Under the pieces are notes generated by a model, which was not told the origin of the DNA, did no database searches, and worked only from the letters and a program-made list of their open reading frames with translations. The position numbers and the translations under genes were made by a program. From positions 2,453,957 to 2,517,956 of the forward strand of contig JAUPFP010000008.1 in assembly GCA_036925085.1 (NCBI GenBank): 64,000 nucleotides of DNA, given 5' to 3'. Shown in pieces: positions 1 to 12,800 of the stretch. Source of the DNA: Brachycybe producta. Taxonomy: Eukaryota; Arthropoda; Diplopoda; Playtdesmida; Andrognathidae. The first letter of the stretch is position 1; the number at the start of each line of letters is the position of its first letter.

Positions 1-1
1 T

Positions 2-1233
2 CCGAACAATAAACTGGACACGAACACGATCGTGGCACAGTTAAAGGACGAGATCGGAATCAGAGTCGTATCTTCTTCATCCAATAGGTTCTTGTTTATC
101 ATCGACGATAACATGTATTTCAAGAGTATGCGGTTCGATTACTATAAGCTTGCAAGAAAATGTAATTGTAACTTGGAACTATTCGAAGTAATTAACTTAA
201 AACAAAAACATATGATTTATCATTTTACAGATAACATTGGGTTTTGTCAGATTCACGTCCAGTGCCCATTGGATGTGGCCATCGAAAGAAATCGCACGAG
301 AGAAGATCTCGAAAAGGTCGAGGAGACAGTCATCCACAATATGAATATCAAGTTTGAAACTCCGGATCCAATCGAATACTCTTGGGAGGCAATGTCGATA
401 TCCACTGGCAGCGATAATGATCACTTTCTTTCATTTTGGTACCAAAAATCATATTTTTTTAAAACAAAAATGATGCAGAACAACTATGAGAACATTTTTC
501 ATTGAAACAACTAATTACAAGTTTTGTTTGAAACTAGAAAAGTTTCGATAATTTCGGGATGGATAAAAATTCTGAATTTTTTTTTTTAATTAAAGCAAGC
601 ATAATTCAAATTATTTCGATTTAAATTGAAAATAAATTGATTTCAATCGTAATTTAAATAAATAATAAATCCACGCTGAGGAATTTTCATTATACCTTAA
701 AAAAGATATGATTTTAATGTTTCTTGACTACCCTTAAACTTCAGAAATTACCAATTCAAGAAAGGTTTTCTTGAAATTCTTTCGTAAAATTGTTTTGAAA
801 TGCGTTTCCATAGTTATCCTGTATCATATTCAAAAAAATAACCTCTATTAAAAAAAATATCTACCTCTGCAGGCCAAAATTAGACTGTTTCTTACAGACG
901 GCATTCGATAATCCAGTTTTGAGCCGTCTAGACGATGAAGACGAGAAGGCAGCATCCAGAGAGGAGTGTGCAAGAAGCGTTCTTCACCAAGTTGACAAAA
1001 TTCTTAGAAAACTAGTTTCTAACGCAATGAAAAAGAACGGAGGAACAAAGTCGGAGGCCGAAAGACTAAACGGAGCGAGACAGATTCTCTTAAACGACAT
1101 CAAGACTGGTGAACTGATGTTGAACGAGGACTTGAAACGTCGAATCGAAGGCGGACAGATTGAAGACTTTGAAATTGATTTAAATCATTTTCTAAATGAA
1201 GCATTTCAAAATAAACTTGCAAATAAAACTTAA
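2..1233 (+). CDS. PSTK: L-seryl-tRNA(Sec) kinase, 3' three exons (5' partial)
   Basis: Exons 2-161 (open at the window edge), 231-438 and 873-1233, ending in TAA. Introns are GT-AG and phases close (the tRNA kinase motif reads ARKYNIGFCQIH across intron 1; the second junction completes a Trp codon). PSTK phosphorylates Ser-tRNA(Sec), the step before selenocysteine formation. Diagnostic segments are FIIDDNMYFKSMRFDYYKLA, CPLDVAIERN, and the C-terminal AFDNPV followed by a helical region with LHQVDKILRKLVS. The N-terminal P-loop part lies before base 1. The protein ends in a slightly divergent Asn-rich tail. The gene is convergent with GOLGA7. The identification rests on remembered family similarity and is strong over the visible ~240 residues. 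Confidence 0.9.
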
Positions 1234-1612
1234 GAAATTTGATACTTGTATTTTGTATGTTATTATAAGAGTAAATTTCGATATGATAAAATGAGCAAAT
1301 CAAACGTATAAATATATACTACAAGACGTACAAGTCATTGATTAGTTATGACATCATCAAAATCTCTTAACATTTAACCCATTTTTCTTCTTTTTTTCTT
1401 TTAAAAATCGTGCAAAAAATACACATATTTAATTTCATCCAATCCTCACAGGAAAACACTTAAAACGTTCAAACATAGAAATGAATTAATGGTCGATAAT
1501 TACAATCAGTGATTGAAACCTATCGACCATTCCATTCGATCGCGTTCGAAACTGCACCATTTTTAAGTAAATATAAAAATACCACCTCGGTCTCCATCTA
1601 TATATATCCACA
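1234..1612. other. PSTK/GOLGA7 tail-to-tail spacer
   Basis: AT-rich sequence of about 380 bp that must carry the 3' UTRs of two convergent genes. I see no other gene, RNA or repeat in it. Confidence 0.6.
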
Positions 1613-2614
1613 TTACGCTCTGTTATTCGCTGGTTCATTTAAAACTGCAATTTCGATCTAGAAAACACTAGTCAAGGTTTGAAAACAAATCTGGGTGGTA
1701 GGGGGAGTTCAAATCACTTGCAAATCTTACGAATTTTGTTTACAAATTGCAAATGAAACTGGCATTAATCACAGGAGCTTCAAATTGTGTGTCAATTTCC
1801 TAAAACAAAAAGGATACGACTCGAAGTCCTCTTTCTACCGGATCGGTTAAAAGTAAACCCTTAGGAATGTAAACGTTTTTGTTCTGCTCTTCGACGAACC
1901 TAGCTATCCTCTTCAGACACTTCTCGTAATGCGTTTCCATGCACATGTAAACGATGTAGGCCGTGATGCAAGCAAGGCAGCTCTCGCAGTAAGCTTTCGA
2001 CGTCGCTTTCTCTGCTTCGGCATAGATGTCGTTTAGAGTGGTTACTGTATGTTCGAAGGCTACTTTATCAACCTACGAACACAATATGTATTACAATCGT
2101 GTTATTTCAATAAAAAATACAGGTATTCTTTTGAAATACAGAGTTGATATATAAAGTTGCATCTAAGAAGCTTATACACAGAGAGGCTAAAAGATAAGAT
2201 GTCCAAAAATACAAAACCTTTTTATCTAACTCCAGAGGAAACTTAGTCTGAAACTTAACATTCGTTCCATCTGAATAATCTCTATGTATGTAAACTTTGA
2301 GGCAGCCAGCCGCCGAGTTTCTCGTAAGATCATCCATCGCATGGTTCTAAAATTGCGTTAAAATAAACAAACAAATGAAGAGAAAAAATTAGGGAGGGTA
2401 GAAAATGATGGAAGTTGTTCAACAACGAAACAAAAACAATGCAATTTTAAAGATTATTATTTCCCAAAATACAATAAAATCTCACTCTAAATACATGAAA
2501 TTATTTTTCAAAGAAGTCTGCAAACAAAATATCTCACAAAATCAATATTAAAAGATCAAAAGAAGCACAAAAAAACAAAGAGAACAAGAAATTCACCTGC
2601 TGATTAGCCGCCAT
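1613..2614 (-). CDS. GOLGA7: Golgin subfamily A member 7 / GCP16 homologue
   Basis: Minus-strand exons, 5' to 3': 2597-2614, 2218-2346, 1818-2072 and 1613-1657; 148 aa, close to the ~137 aa of vertebrate GOLGA7. It starts MAANQQNHAMDDL. The core has KVYIHRDYSDGTNVKFQTKF, then a helical region with CESCLACITAYIVYMCMETH and KGLLLTDPVERGLRVIEIAV. The family is a small peripheral Golgi protein that partners zDHHC9 in palmitoylating Ras; the Cys pair in CESCLAC corresponds to the palmitoylated cysteines. The last exon is only 15 codons and would be missed by simple ORF calling: without it the reading runs VVSFLF-stop. It shares a short divergent promoter with SUCLG1. Confidence 0.93.
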
Positions 2615-2793
2615 CTTGATATTCTAAATTCACAGCAGCGCCACTTAGCGGTAGCACTAAATTTATCTGTATTGTGCTGCCATCTGTTGGACGACGTATA
2701 AGTACGAAGTCTACTTATTTTTTTTTTCTGCCGGAAGTAACAATTTCTCGCGAAGAAATTGCAGATTTTTTTGTCGATTATTTTTCAATTAAA
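2615..2793. promoter_or_regulatory. Divergent GOLGA7/SUCLG1 promoter
   Basis: Only about 180 bp separate the two start codons, so this spacer and the start regions must serve both genes. The GOLGA7 start codon sits inside AAGATGGCGGC (minus strand, about 2607-2617), the YY1-type motif that often overlaps animal start codons. No TATA box is evident. Functional assignment is inference. Confidence 0.6.
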
Positions 2794-4513
2794 ATGCATC
2801 AAATGGCAGCGAATTTAAGAATTTTATTGAGGCCTACAGGTAAACATATAATAAATAATTTATTTTGAGCTTGTATCTCGTATGTAATTGGTGTTACATT
2901 TAATGGAATTTTTTTTTTTTGACCGAATTTCCATTTTCTAAACTGAATTATGCAATTTTCTTTTTATAAGAAAACTTTGGTTTCTCCTAACCTTTTGACG
3001 TGTTCGTTTCTTTCGTTCTTATAGTGAGTCGGATAGGTGTGAGAACCTGTTATACAGCATCACGTTCCAATATGAAGATAAACAAGGACACTAAAGTCAT
3101 ATGTCAAGGGTTTACTGGAAAACAAGTTTGTCTCTTCCTTCGTGCATCTCCCTAAAACACAAAAATTGTATTAATTTAAATATTTATAAAAATGTATTAG
3201 AAAAACTCAAGAAATCTGAAATAACTTTGAAGATAATTGCAATAAATCTGCTATAAAATGCAAGAATGTTGCATTAAGATGCAAGCAAATCTGCAGAAAA
3301 CTTTGAAATTACAGATTTGTGCAACGCAACATTCGTGTTTTAGAGATTCTTTTTTTTTTTAAGGGCCATCATATCTTTAAATAATTCCTTTCTCGTTTTC
3401 GCAGGGAAGTTTTCACAGCAAACAAGCAATAGATTATGGAACTCAAGTGGTAGGAGGTGTGTCACCGAACAAAGCTGGACAAAACCATCTGGGTTTACCT
3501 GTTTTTAAGAGCGTCAAAGAAGCAATGGATAATACGGGAGCAACTGCAACAGTTGTTTACGTTCCACCACCAGGAGCTGCAGCAGCTATTCTCGAAGCTA
3601 TTGATGCTGAAATGCCTCTCATTGTATGCATAACAGAGGGAATTCCTCAACAAGATATGGTCAGAGTGAAACATCGTCTAATCAGACAGAGTAAAAGCCG
3701 TCTCATCGGTCCTAATTGTCCGGGAATCATAAAAGTACTTTTTAGATCTACTCGTACGTTTATTAAATAAATTGGGTTTCCCCTCTCGCTCGTTGCAGCC
3801 GGCAGAATGTAAGATCGGAATTATGCCCGGTCACATTCATCAGAAGGGAAAGGTGGGTATCGTCTCTCGATCGGGAACATTGACTTACGAGGCCGTACAT
3901 CAGACGACGCAGGTTGGTCTCGGACAAACACTCTGCATTGGAATCGGAGGCGATCCCTTCAACGGAACAAACTTTATCGACTGCCTTGAAGTCTTTTTGA
4001 ACGATGTCGAAACCAAAGGTGAAACTTGAAAGATGGGAATCCCAGTTTGGAAAATTTAGTTACGTTTGTTACTCGTTACGTGTTGTAGCAATCATACTTA
4101 TCGGAGAAATTGGCGGTAGTGCCGAAGAGAAAGCAGCCGAATATCTTTCTAAACACAACTCTGTAAGATTAGTTTTTGTTCCTTTAGACGATGATGCCCC
4201 TCTCTAATGTATGTTATTTCACTTTGTAGGGCTCAAATGCTAAACCAGTGGTGTCCTTCATCGCTGGATTGACTGCACCTGCCGGTCGTCGTATGGGTCA
4301 TGCAGGAGCGATCATCTCTGGTGGTAAAGGTGGAGCAAAAGAGAAGATAGCAGCTTTGCAAGCGGGTGGTGTCGTAGTAACAATGTCTCCAGCTCAGCTG
4401 GGAACAACGATCCTTCAAGTGAGATATTTTTTTATGCATAAAACATCTTAAAACATTGTTGTAAATTATCTGTTTCTCAATTACAGGAAATGAAGAAACG
4501 AGGACTGGCATAA
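2794..4513 (+). CDS. SUCLG1: Succinyl-CoA ligase alpha subunit, mitochondrial
   Basis: Seven exons: 2794-2839, 3025-3125, 3405-3734, 3799-4018, 4089-4162, 4230-4418, 4487-4513; 328 aa, all GT-AG with closed phases. This TCA-cycle subunit binds CoA and carries the phosphohistidine in the GDP/ATP-forming step. A basic, Ser/Thr-containing N-terminus (about 30 residues) looks like a mitochondrial presequence. Family signatures seen: [60 protein letters not shown], and [18 protein letters not shown] with the catalytic His. The usual Asn-Pro at the exon 3/4 junction reads Lys-Pro here. A polyadenylation-type AATAAA follows at about 4573. The first ATG (2794) gives MHQMAAN; the second Met is an alternative start. 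Confidence 0.95.
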
Positions 4514-6894
4514 ATATATTTATAATGTTTTTCTCTCCCCTCTTTTTTGTGAATTTAGTTTAGTTTCTTTATCAATAAAAGGAAATGTAAAATTATGATG
4601 AGCATACTGTAAAAAAAAAAATGATGAAGTTTTAATTTGAGTTCATAATTACTCACCATCTTTTACCTTTTTTTTCCTATTTTGAAGGCATATAAATATT
4701 TGGTGATAATAAAATATGCTAATAAATAAGTATTAAGTCCATGCAATTGTTGATATAACATTTTTATTCTTTTACATCTTTTTTTTGGACATAACTAATT
4801 TGCATTTTCTCAGGCATCAAAATTCAAGTGCCAATTGAGAAAGAAAAAAAATGGAAGAAAAAAATGCAAATTTGGGAGGAACGTCATACTCGAAATATTA
4901 GTAAAGAATCGGGTTAAGGAAAAAGAGGAGGAGGGGAGAGGGGCAAAGTTGTTTGTATCAACGTTTTCTATCTCGGAAGTTAACCACACTCATTAAAAAC
5001 ATTGAAGTCTATGAAAAGTGAGGAATAGTGAGAGATGAAAGAGAGAGAGAGAGAGGATGAGACAAAAGAGAAAATGGAGTCAAGTCTTGGGTTCTCATTA
5101 AGGGCAAAAAAAAAAACATGCTTTTTTCTGATCAAAAAGTCCTGTTTAGAGGCTAGAGTTCTCCCAGAGTTTATCATTAGGGCTCGGATTTTTATGCCAT
5201 ATTATGCAAATGTTTCTCAATCAAGGGCCAAAGAGCCAATTGTGAAGTAACAATCTTGTTTAGATAAACCAACAATTATGGTTTAAATCAAAAACACTGA
5301 TTAGAAGCTAAACTAGTTGACAACTGATAGTAACTATACATCTAGCCTCTAACCAGCCTTTTTGATTAGAAAAAGTAAAATTTGCAGTTGCTTTACACAA
5401 TAGGCATTTGAACCACAAATTGAGACACATTTGTTTATTATTGCATAAAAATCCGAGCCATATTTATCATTACTTTTGTATTAAATCTTGTATTTTAGAC
5501 TTTCGTTCATAATTTTACTTTTATTCAATACTTTGTATTAATGTTCTCTATATTTATTAATATTAAAAAAGTACCTTAAAATAAAGTTAAGCTTAAACCA
5601 TAACAATACAAAACTATAGTATGTGTATGGCGTTTTTTAGATTTAGATTTAAGTTTCACGAAGTAACGTTTTAGAATACGGTGGCAGTAAGTTATATTCT
5701 TAATAATTATTGCAACGTCAAAAGTTAAAACTATTCAAATATTAAATGAAATCTTTTATCAAGTGTTAACGAATTAAGAATGTAATTATACGAGTTTTCA
5801 TAAGACTTTAGTAGCCTCTAAACAATCTTTAATTGAATAAAAAAGCATAATTTTGACACCTTAATAATAAACGAAGAACTTGACCAAACATTTCAATGTA
5901 AACTTCACTACTGAATCAGAAAACTTACCACACCCAATTAATCATAAAAACCCTTTTTAGAAAAATAGCTTCTTAACACTTTTCAAGAAAAAACAAAACA
6001 AAAAATCTGATAGAAAAAATATTCGAGACAAAACATAAAACCTCAAAACTTTTTTTTAAGCACATAAAGGGGATTTTTTTCTCCTTTTTTTCCACGTTAA
6101 AGAGATACTTTCACCCTAAATTGCTTTTTTTTTTACAGGTACCAATTTTCACCTTCATTTTTATACAAATTAACGATTTGTTTTTGGCAAATCAACATTT
6201 TTTTTTATGCCGTTCTCATTAATTAAAGAGTATAAAAGATGGAGCGCGGACACACAACTTCATCTTTACAAATTTAAGAACCGATCAAAATTAATTTCAA
6301 ATACGATTCAACAAGAAAAAATAACATAATAAATGTAACATTTTTTTTTTCAGTGGATTCTTTTTTTTTTTCTTGTTGAAAAAAAAACAACAAAATTAAT
6401 GCAAATAATGGAGTTCGTTCGTAATGCAGAAAAGAAAAGAAAAGACCAATTATTACTCCACAAAGCCAATTAATGGAATCAATCTCCCGACACTCCAATA
6501 ATGTTAATTATGATAAAAGTATCATCATCATGTTAATTGAATGGAAGGAAGGAAGGAAGGGGGGGAAAAAAGATATAATGGTAATTTTTGACATAAGGAT
6601 AGAGAGAGAGACTTGACAGTTTTGGGTGGAGATCGACATATTTGTACTAATCCTGTACCAAATAAAAAAATGCTTTGAGCATAGAAAGAACGAACAAACA
6701 GAGAACAGAAAAAACTAATGTTTTTTTTTCCTTAAAGAAAATTGAAACAAAACAAATAGTTAAATCCCAATCCAAAAAGTTGGATTCGAAGAGGGGGGAA
6801 GAAAAAATCTTACTGAAAAAAACAACTGAACCGTTTAAGGAGAATGGAGAGAGGTCTCGTTTGTAGTACGGAAAGGAAAAAAACAAAACCACAT
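4514..6894. other. SUCLG1/PDCD4 convergent spacer
   Basis: About 2.4 kb of AT-rich DNA with short GA and poly-T runs, a ~280 bp foldback element (separate entry) and an isolated TATA-like TATAAAAG at about 6231. I found no coding exon or RNA gene. Confidence 0.6.
5180..5462. mobile_element. Palindromic foldback element, family GGGCTCGG, copy 1
   Basis: The element begins GGGCTCGGATTTTTATGC and ends with the reverse complement GCATAAAAATCCGAGCC, and internal pieces (AATTGTGAAGTAACAA, GAGGCTAGA, CTAGCCTCT) also pair, so it can fold along most of its length. It is flanked by the 10 bp direct repeat TTTATCATTA (5170-5179 and 5463-5472), which indicates transposition. A related copy lies at 11619-11936. 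No ORF. Confidence 0.8.
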
Positions 6895-9800
6895 TTACAG
6901 AGAAGCCGCTTCTTTGATGCGACCTCCGTCACCCTCGGAGACGAAACGTTTGCGTCCTCTGAAAACGAAACGTAAGAAAAACACTTCCGATTTTCAAAAC
7001 GATCCAACATTCTCGAACAAGATGAAAGGTAAACAAACAAAGACAAACCTGGCTGGCATCTTTTTGACGACAGCTTCTGTCAAGAACCCACCTTGTTGAC
7101 ATTTATCAACAAACCTTTCTAGAGCGACGTAAGCCGGTGGAACGTCGATACAAATTTCTGGCATTGCTGCATACACACGTTCAAAACCCTGGAACACACG
7201 AAAACACAGATCTCGTTAAAAGGTTTTTGTACGAGGTCATTCCAACCCACAGTTAAACTAACCCTAGCCATTTGCTCGGGAGTAATGACGACGGCTGCAC
7301 ACAGCGATTTGAGCAGTTTAGAGACGAGATCGGCCGAACGATCGGCAAGGTCCTCTAGAACGATGACGATTGCTTCGTAAACCAATTCGTGGTGGAAGTG
7401 AGGTACCTCAAGTTCCTTGAGGCAACGCATCGCTTCGACGGCATCACCCGAAGACAAGTATTCTTTCAGAAGAAGTACCATCTTGTCAAGATAAAACGAA
7501 AGATAAAATAGATAATTATATAACGTTAAAATCCGCTTGTCGACAAAACAACTTCGAATGAAACCGACAAGTGTTGCCCGATTCAGATTCGATTAACGAC
7601 TGTGATTTTGGTTCCGATTAATTGTATAAATTGAATCGATTCAAACCGCCATTAAAATCGAATTTAATTTGATTCGAATCGGGCAAACTCGCGATTTTTA
7701 ATCCGAATCAATTCATAAGAATTGATTCCTTAAATGACTTTCAGCAATCCCTAGACTTGTTACGATCAGATGAAGAAAAAGTCCCTAAACTGTACCTTCT
7801 TGATGAGATACTTGACAGGACGAGTGCCACCACCAACTCCCCACACGTTGTCCAACCTCACCAATCCGTGCTTCATGCTCAAAAGAATATCTGCCCTTTC
7901 AATGGCAGCTCTAAAATCGATGAGAATCGGTTATTAAATTAACAAAAACCAATCATTCGATCGAACCGAATCCTAACCGTCCGTATTCACAATCCGGTTT
8001 TCCTTTGTATTCGACAAGAAATTTGGGAGGCAGACAATCGTCGGCCACAGCTCTTGCAATGAAATTTCCAAGAATCTGAAATCATTTAACGGGAAAGAAA
8101 TTGTTTTTTAAAAAGGATGCCAAGTGAGCCGTTTAAATAAAAAAGGTACCACTGGTGCCTCCGGAGTGTCCAACACAATATCCGTAAGGTTCCTCAACAG
8201 ACTATCGAATCCTTTGGCAATGTCTTGTTGAGAAAGAACCTGAGGATACAGGTCAGAGATAAGGACGGAAGTTAATTCCCTCTGAGACGGTTTCCTATCC
8301 ATGGCCAGACCAATAGCGATCAACGGAATGTGAAACTTGTTGGGTCCAAAATTCAACTCCATCAACGAAACCTGAACAGAAAATCATCTTTTAAAGAATA
8401 TGACCAAGCAAAAGACAAACAAGAGACTTAACTCTCGTAACTTACGCCCACTTCCTCCGTCTCTCCGTGCTCGAAATACTCGAGTAAAAGTGGCTCGACA
8501 TTCTTTTGAATCTCTTCCTCGGTCAATTCGGGAAGTTTCGTAGTAAGAACATAATTGTCCTGACTATCCGAATCGTAGTTTGGATCGCCAGGATTTTCGT
8601 TATCGTCCTCTGCCAACAATTCACTACCAGGTCTTCCCCATGTTCCTTTACCACCAGCTCCACCTTTTTTATTTTTAAAGAAAATTAGAAAAAAAAAAAC
8701 CCCGGCTATAATAGAGAAAACATGAGTGGCAACAGTTTATATTTATTTATAAACGACCAGAACCACCAACACACACATTTTCAACCCCTTTTTTTTGTAT
8801 TTTGACTCTTGTTTGGTATTTTTTTTTTGTGTTGTGCGAATACCGAGTTCAATGTTCTCTGAGAATATGAAGCTTATTTTGAATCGATCGAAAATAAAAG
8901 AGAACAAGAGAGAATTGTTTAGGCTTTTTTTTTATCTGTCTCGTTTACTTGGTACTTTTATAATATCCATTAATATATATGGAGAGAGCGCTGAAAATGT
9001 ACGGCGTGGCGTGGGTGGAACACCCCCTTGGTTACCTATCTACATCTCGTAGAAGCTACCTGACAGAAGAAGAAGAAGAATAAACATCATGCGTCCGCGT
9101 GTTGCATTATTATTGAGAGTTCAGTTGACCTAACCTACCTAGTATATTATACTGTATTATTGCCTCCCACGCAAATATTTAAGCCTCGTTTTCACGTTGG
9201 CGGCGATAGTTCTTCTTTCGTGAGAGTAGCTGTCATGAAAGTCGTGATAGTTTACTCTCACGATAGCCAAACAGGCAGTTAGAAATCGGAGAGAACATCA
9301 GTTTGTTCCGCCCTTGTTATGACGACTGGCAACTTCTAATTGGCTGGTTATGAAGTCTGACGTCACATGCTCCGCCCTTTTTTTAACGTCAAGACTAAAT
9401 ATAACCAGCCAGTTAGAAGTTGCCAGTCGTCATAACAAGGGCGGAGCCAACTGAAGTTTTCACCTATTTCTAACTACCTGTCGATAGCAACTGTCTACAC
9501 GTCTTGAAGTTAACGTGATAGCTGTCTGTCACATATGACAGTGTGACACGTCTACTTCATAGATATCATTGAGTCAACGACAGTGTTGCCTCTCTCTCTT
9601 TCTCTCTCTTCATACAGAATCCAAATTTCCCTACAAAGTGGATATTTTTTCCCTACAAGTGGTCACTCAACAACTATTACTATGGCGACAACTATCTAGT
9701 CAAACGAGATAGTTGTGATAGTGCTATCGCGACAGTGCGATATCATGTGGTTTTCACGATGATAGTTCTCTCGCGATAGTTGCTGCTGCCATGACAGCAA

Positions 9801-12800
9801 CTATCGTGACACAACTATCATCGTGAAAACGGGGCTTAACACAGAAAAAAAATTTCAGTTGTCAACACAGACAGGAAACACAAAGAAGAAGTACAATGAA
9901 AACCGTTTAACACGAAAAGCCAGGCATCAAAATATTAATTCGTGTTAAGAATATTTTATAAAACAGCTGATTTTCAAACTACTCTGTTTATTTAAAGAAC
10001 AATTATAAAGAGAAATTGAAAGTATGTTAGAAACTAGAACGGTTAGCTGAATTGACAGCAGATTTTTTTTTCGAACTCTTTTCTTCATTATTCTGACTTT
10101 TAGAAGAACAAAAAAAAAAAAAATCACGAAAAACTTCTAAATTTGAGAAATGACTCTACAAGCAAGCCAAGAAGGCCTGTGGCAGAGGGATAAACGTCCA
10201 ATTGTAGCATGCAAAATGTATTGTTAAGCAATATATGTCAAAAATATAAACCTGATAGCAATAGCCAGGGCCGTCTTAGGGCATGTCGGGGCCCTTGGGC
10301 ACACAAGAATTGGGGGCCCCGTTGGATAGTAAAAATTAGAAAAAATTTAAAAATCTGATCTGGTGTCTTATTAACATTTCAATTTAGAAATGTTGACGGT
10401 AATTCTTAGTAGGTATCTACCTAAAAATAGAAAAAAATGTGAGCTCCTTTTTTTCGTCTAAGCGAATATATCGGCCTTTTGGGGCCCCCCGTGAGGTCGG
10501 GGGCCCTGGGCACGGGCCCCGTGAGGTCGGGGGCCCTGGGCACGGGCCCCGTGTGCCCTTATAGTAAAGACGGTACTGGCAATAGCAATTCGTTCTGATA
10601 AAGCTAAAATATTGCATTGTTAGAAAATTAAAAGAGTAAAAGTGTTTTAGAAACTAGAAGAGTAGCTCAATCATATATCAGAATATTTTCAATGTTGATA
10701 TCGTTAAATTCAAAAATAAACTTTTTTTTATAGAAGTTCTTAATTATGTTATAGTTGAGTCATTTTCAAACTCACATAAAAAGCTTATTTTGAAAGATAT
10801 CTACATGAAAATAACCTTAAATAATTAAGCTACCACCCCTTCTAGTTTCTAAAACATATTTCAAGTTTCTTAACCATTTTTTGCACCTGAAAGACATAAT
10901 AAATAAAGAGTTCGCGAGGCGTTTAAATTTTGAAGAAAAAAAAACCGTAATAGTATTTCCATTTTGTTATCTTTCAAAATAAACTTTTTATAAAAATTAA
11001 AAAAAAATTATCGTCTACTTTTAAAAGTTGCATCATTTTCAACAAACTGACATTAAAAAAGAGAGCTTATTTTTGAAAGTTTATCTAGCTGAAAATACTC
11101 TTTAAGTGATTGAGCTGCCTTTCTAGTTTCTAAAACGTTTTTTTTTTCAAGTATAGGGTTTTGGGCTCCTGAAATTCAGAATAACCAAAGTTTGATGGAC
11201 GTTTTTGTAAAATCTAAAACCAACTTAAAACGAATTTCGTGTTAAACGCGAACCGCGTAAGGGACCTCAAATATATTTCGTGTTAAACAGTTTTCAGTGT
11301 AATTTTCTATCTTTTTGGTTTCATTTCATTTCAATTGAGTTGAATAGAAATAATACACGGATGTGTAAGTTGCCAAAATACAAAAAAAAAAAAAGTGATA
11401 GAAGACACCTGTGCAACATCAACACACTGAACCCAAGGCAATGAGCACAGGTGAGCTCGGAAGAGAGAGAGAGAGAGAACAAAACAAAGAGACTAGAAGA
11501 GCTTCATTATAGTTGACTCTATAATAAGTTAGTCATCCTTTTTTTTCTCTCTGTTTCCAAGAGTAATTATTAACATAACTAATACTGTCACGTACATTAT
11601 TATTAATTATTATTAGTAGGGCTCGACATTTGATGCAATATCAACGAGAATGTTTCTCAATTTGTGGCCCAAGAGCCAATTATGAAGTAATCATCATTAT
11701 TAGATCAACTGCAATTATGTTGTTTTTTTTTCTAACCAAAAAAAGGTCGGTTAAAGAGGCTAGATGTCCGGTTACTATCAGTTGTTAACTAGAGTTCTAG
11801 CCTTTAACCATTGTTTTTAATTAGAAAGAACAATCGTTTTTTTTATTATCTAAACGAGATTGTCACTTCACAATTGGCACTTGGGCCACATATTGAGAAA
11901 CATTCCGGTTGATATTGCATCAAAATCCGAACCCTACTAAAATGTATGTAAATATGAAAAACGAAAGACGGAAGGAAAAATACAACAACATCCGATTGTT
12001 GGCGACAGTTCTATTAATTATATTCTATTTAACCCATGATTTCTAAGAAGTTTTTACTTTTTTTTTGGTTTAATTTATTGGCTAATGTTTTTTTTTTTGC
12101 AAACAAAACAAAAACAAGAAAGAGAAAAAAAAATGAGGTCAAAACAGGGCTCATTCAGGGTATTATAAAGGTGCCAATGATAAGGGGCAAACGATATCAG
12201 CATGCACCAGGGGGGGGGGGGGGACAAAAGTTGGCTCCGCCCCTTTTTTATGACGAACGCAACTTCTAATCGGTTGGTTATGTAGTCTGACGTCCTTTTC
12301 AACGTCGAACCACACAACAAGTCAATTAGAAGTTCGCGGTCGTCATAAAAAGGGCGGAGCCAACTTGTGTTCCCCCCCCCCCATTTTTAAATGCCTGTTG
12401 CATCAAAGGGGGCCGCGACATTGAAGAAAATCATGTACGAGATTCACTAAGATTCACAGCAGATTGTATGATGTATGGAAAGCCATTTTACTGTTTTATC
12501 CGCGTTTTTTACTGGATTCTTACTGAAAATCCAGTAAAATGAGGATAAAAGCTAAAATAGCTTACCATACCGTACGAGATTCACACCGAATGTCCGCTCC
12601 CTTGACATGCAGCTACGTAACACAACAAGACTAGAAAACACGTTTTGAAAATAAAAATTCCGAATTCTTCTCGTTGATTCTGAAGAGCAAAAAGAAATTG
12701 CAAAATGTATTAGAAACTAGAACGATGGCTGAACCACACTTCATAGTATTTTTGCATACTCGATTATCTTTCAAAATAAACGTTTTTTTTTTTACAGACA

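Noticed and set aside
6228..6260. TATA-like promoter in the SUCLG1/PDCD4 spacer
   Set aside because: An isolated TATAAAAG with no downstream coding sequence; chance is likely in AT-rich DNA.
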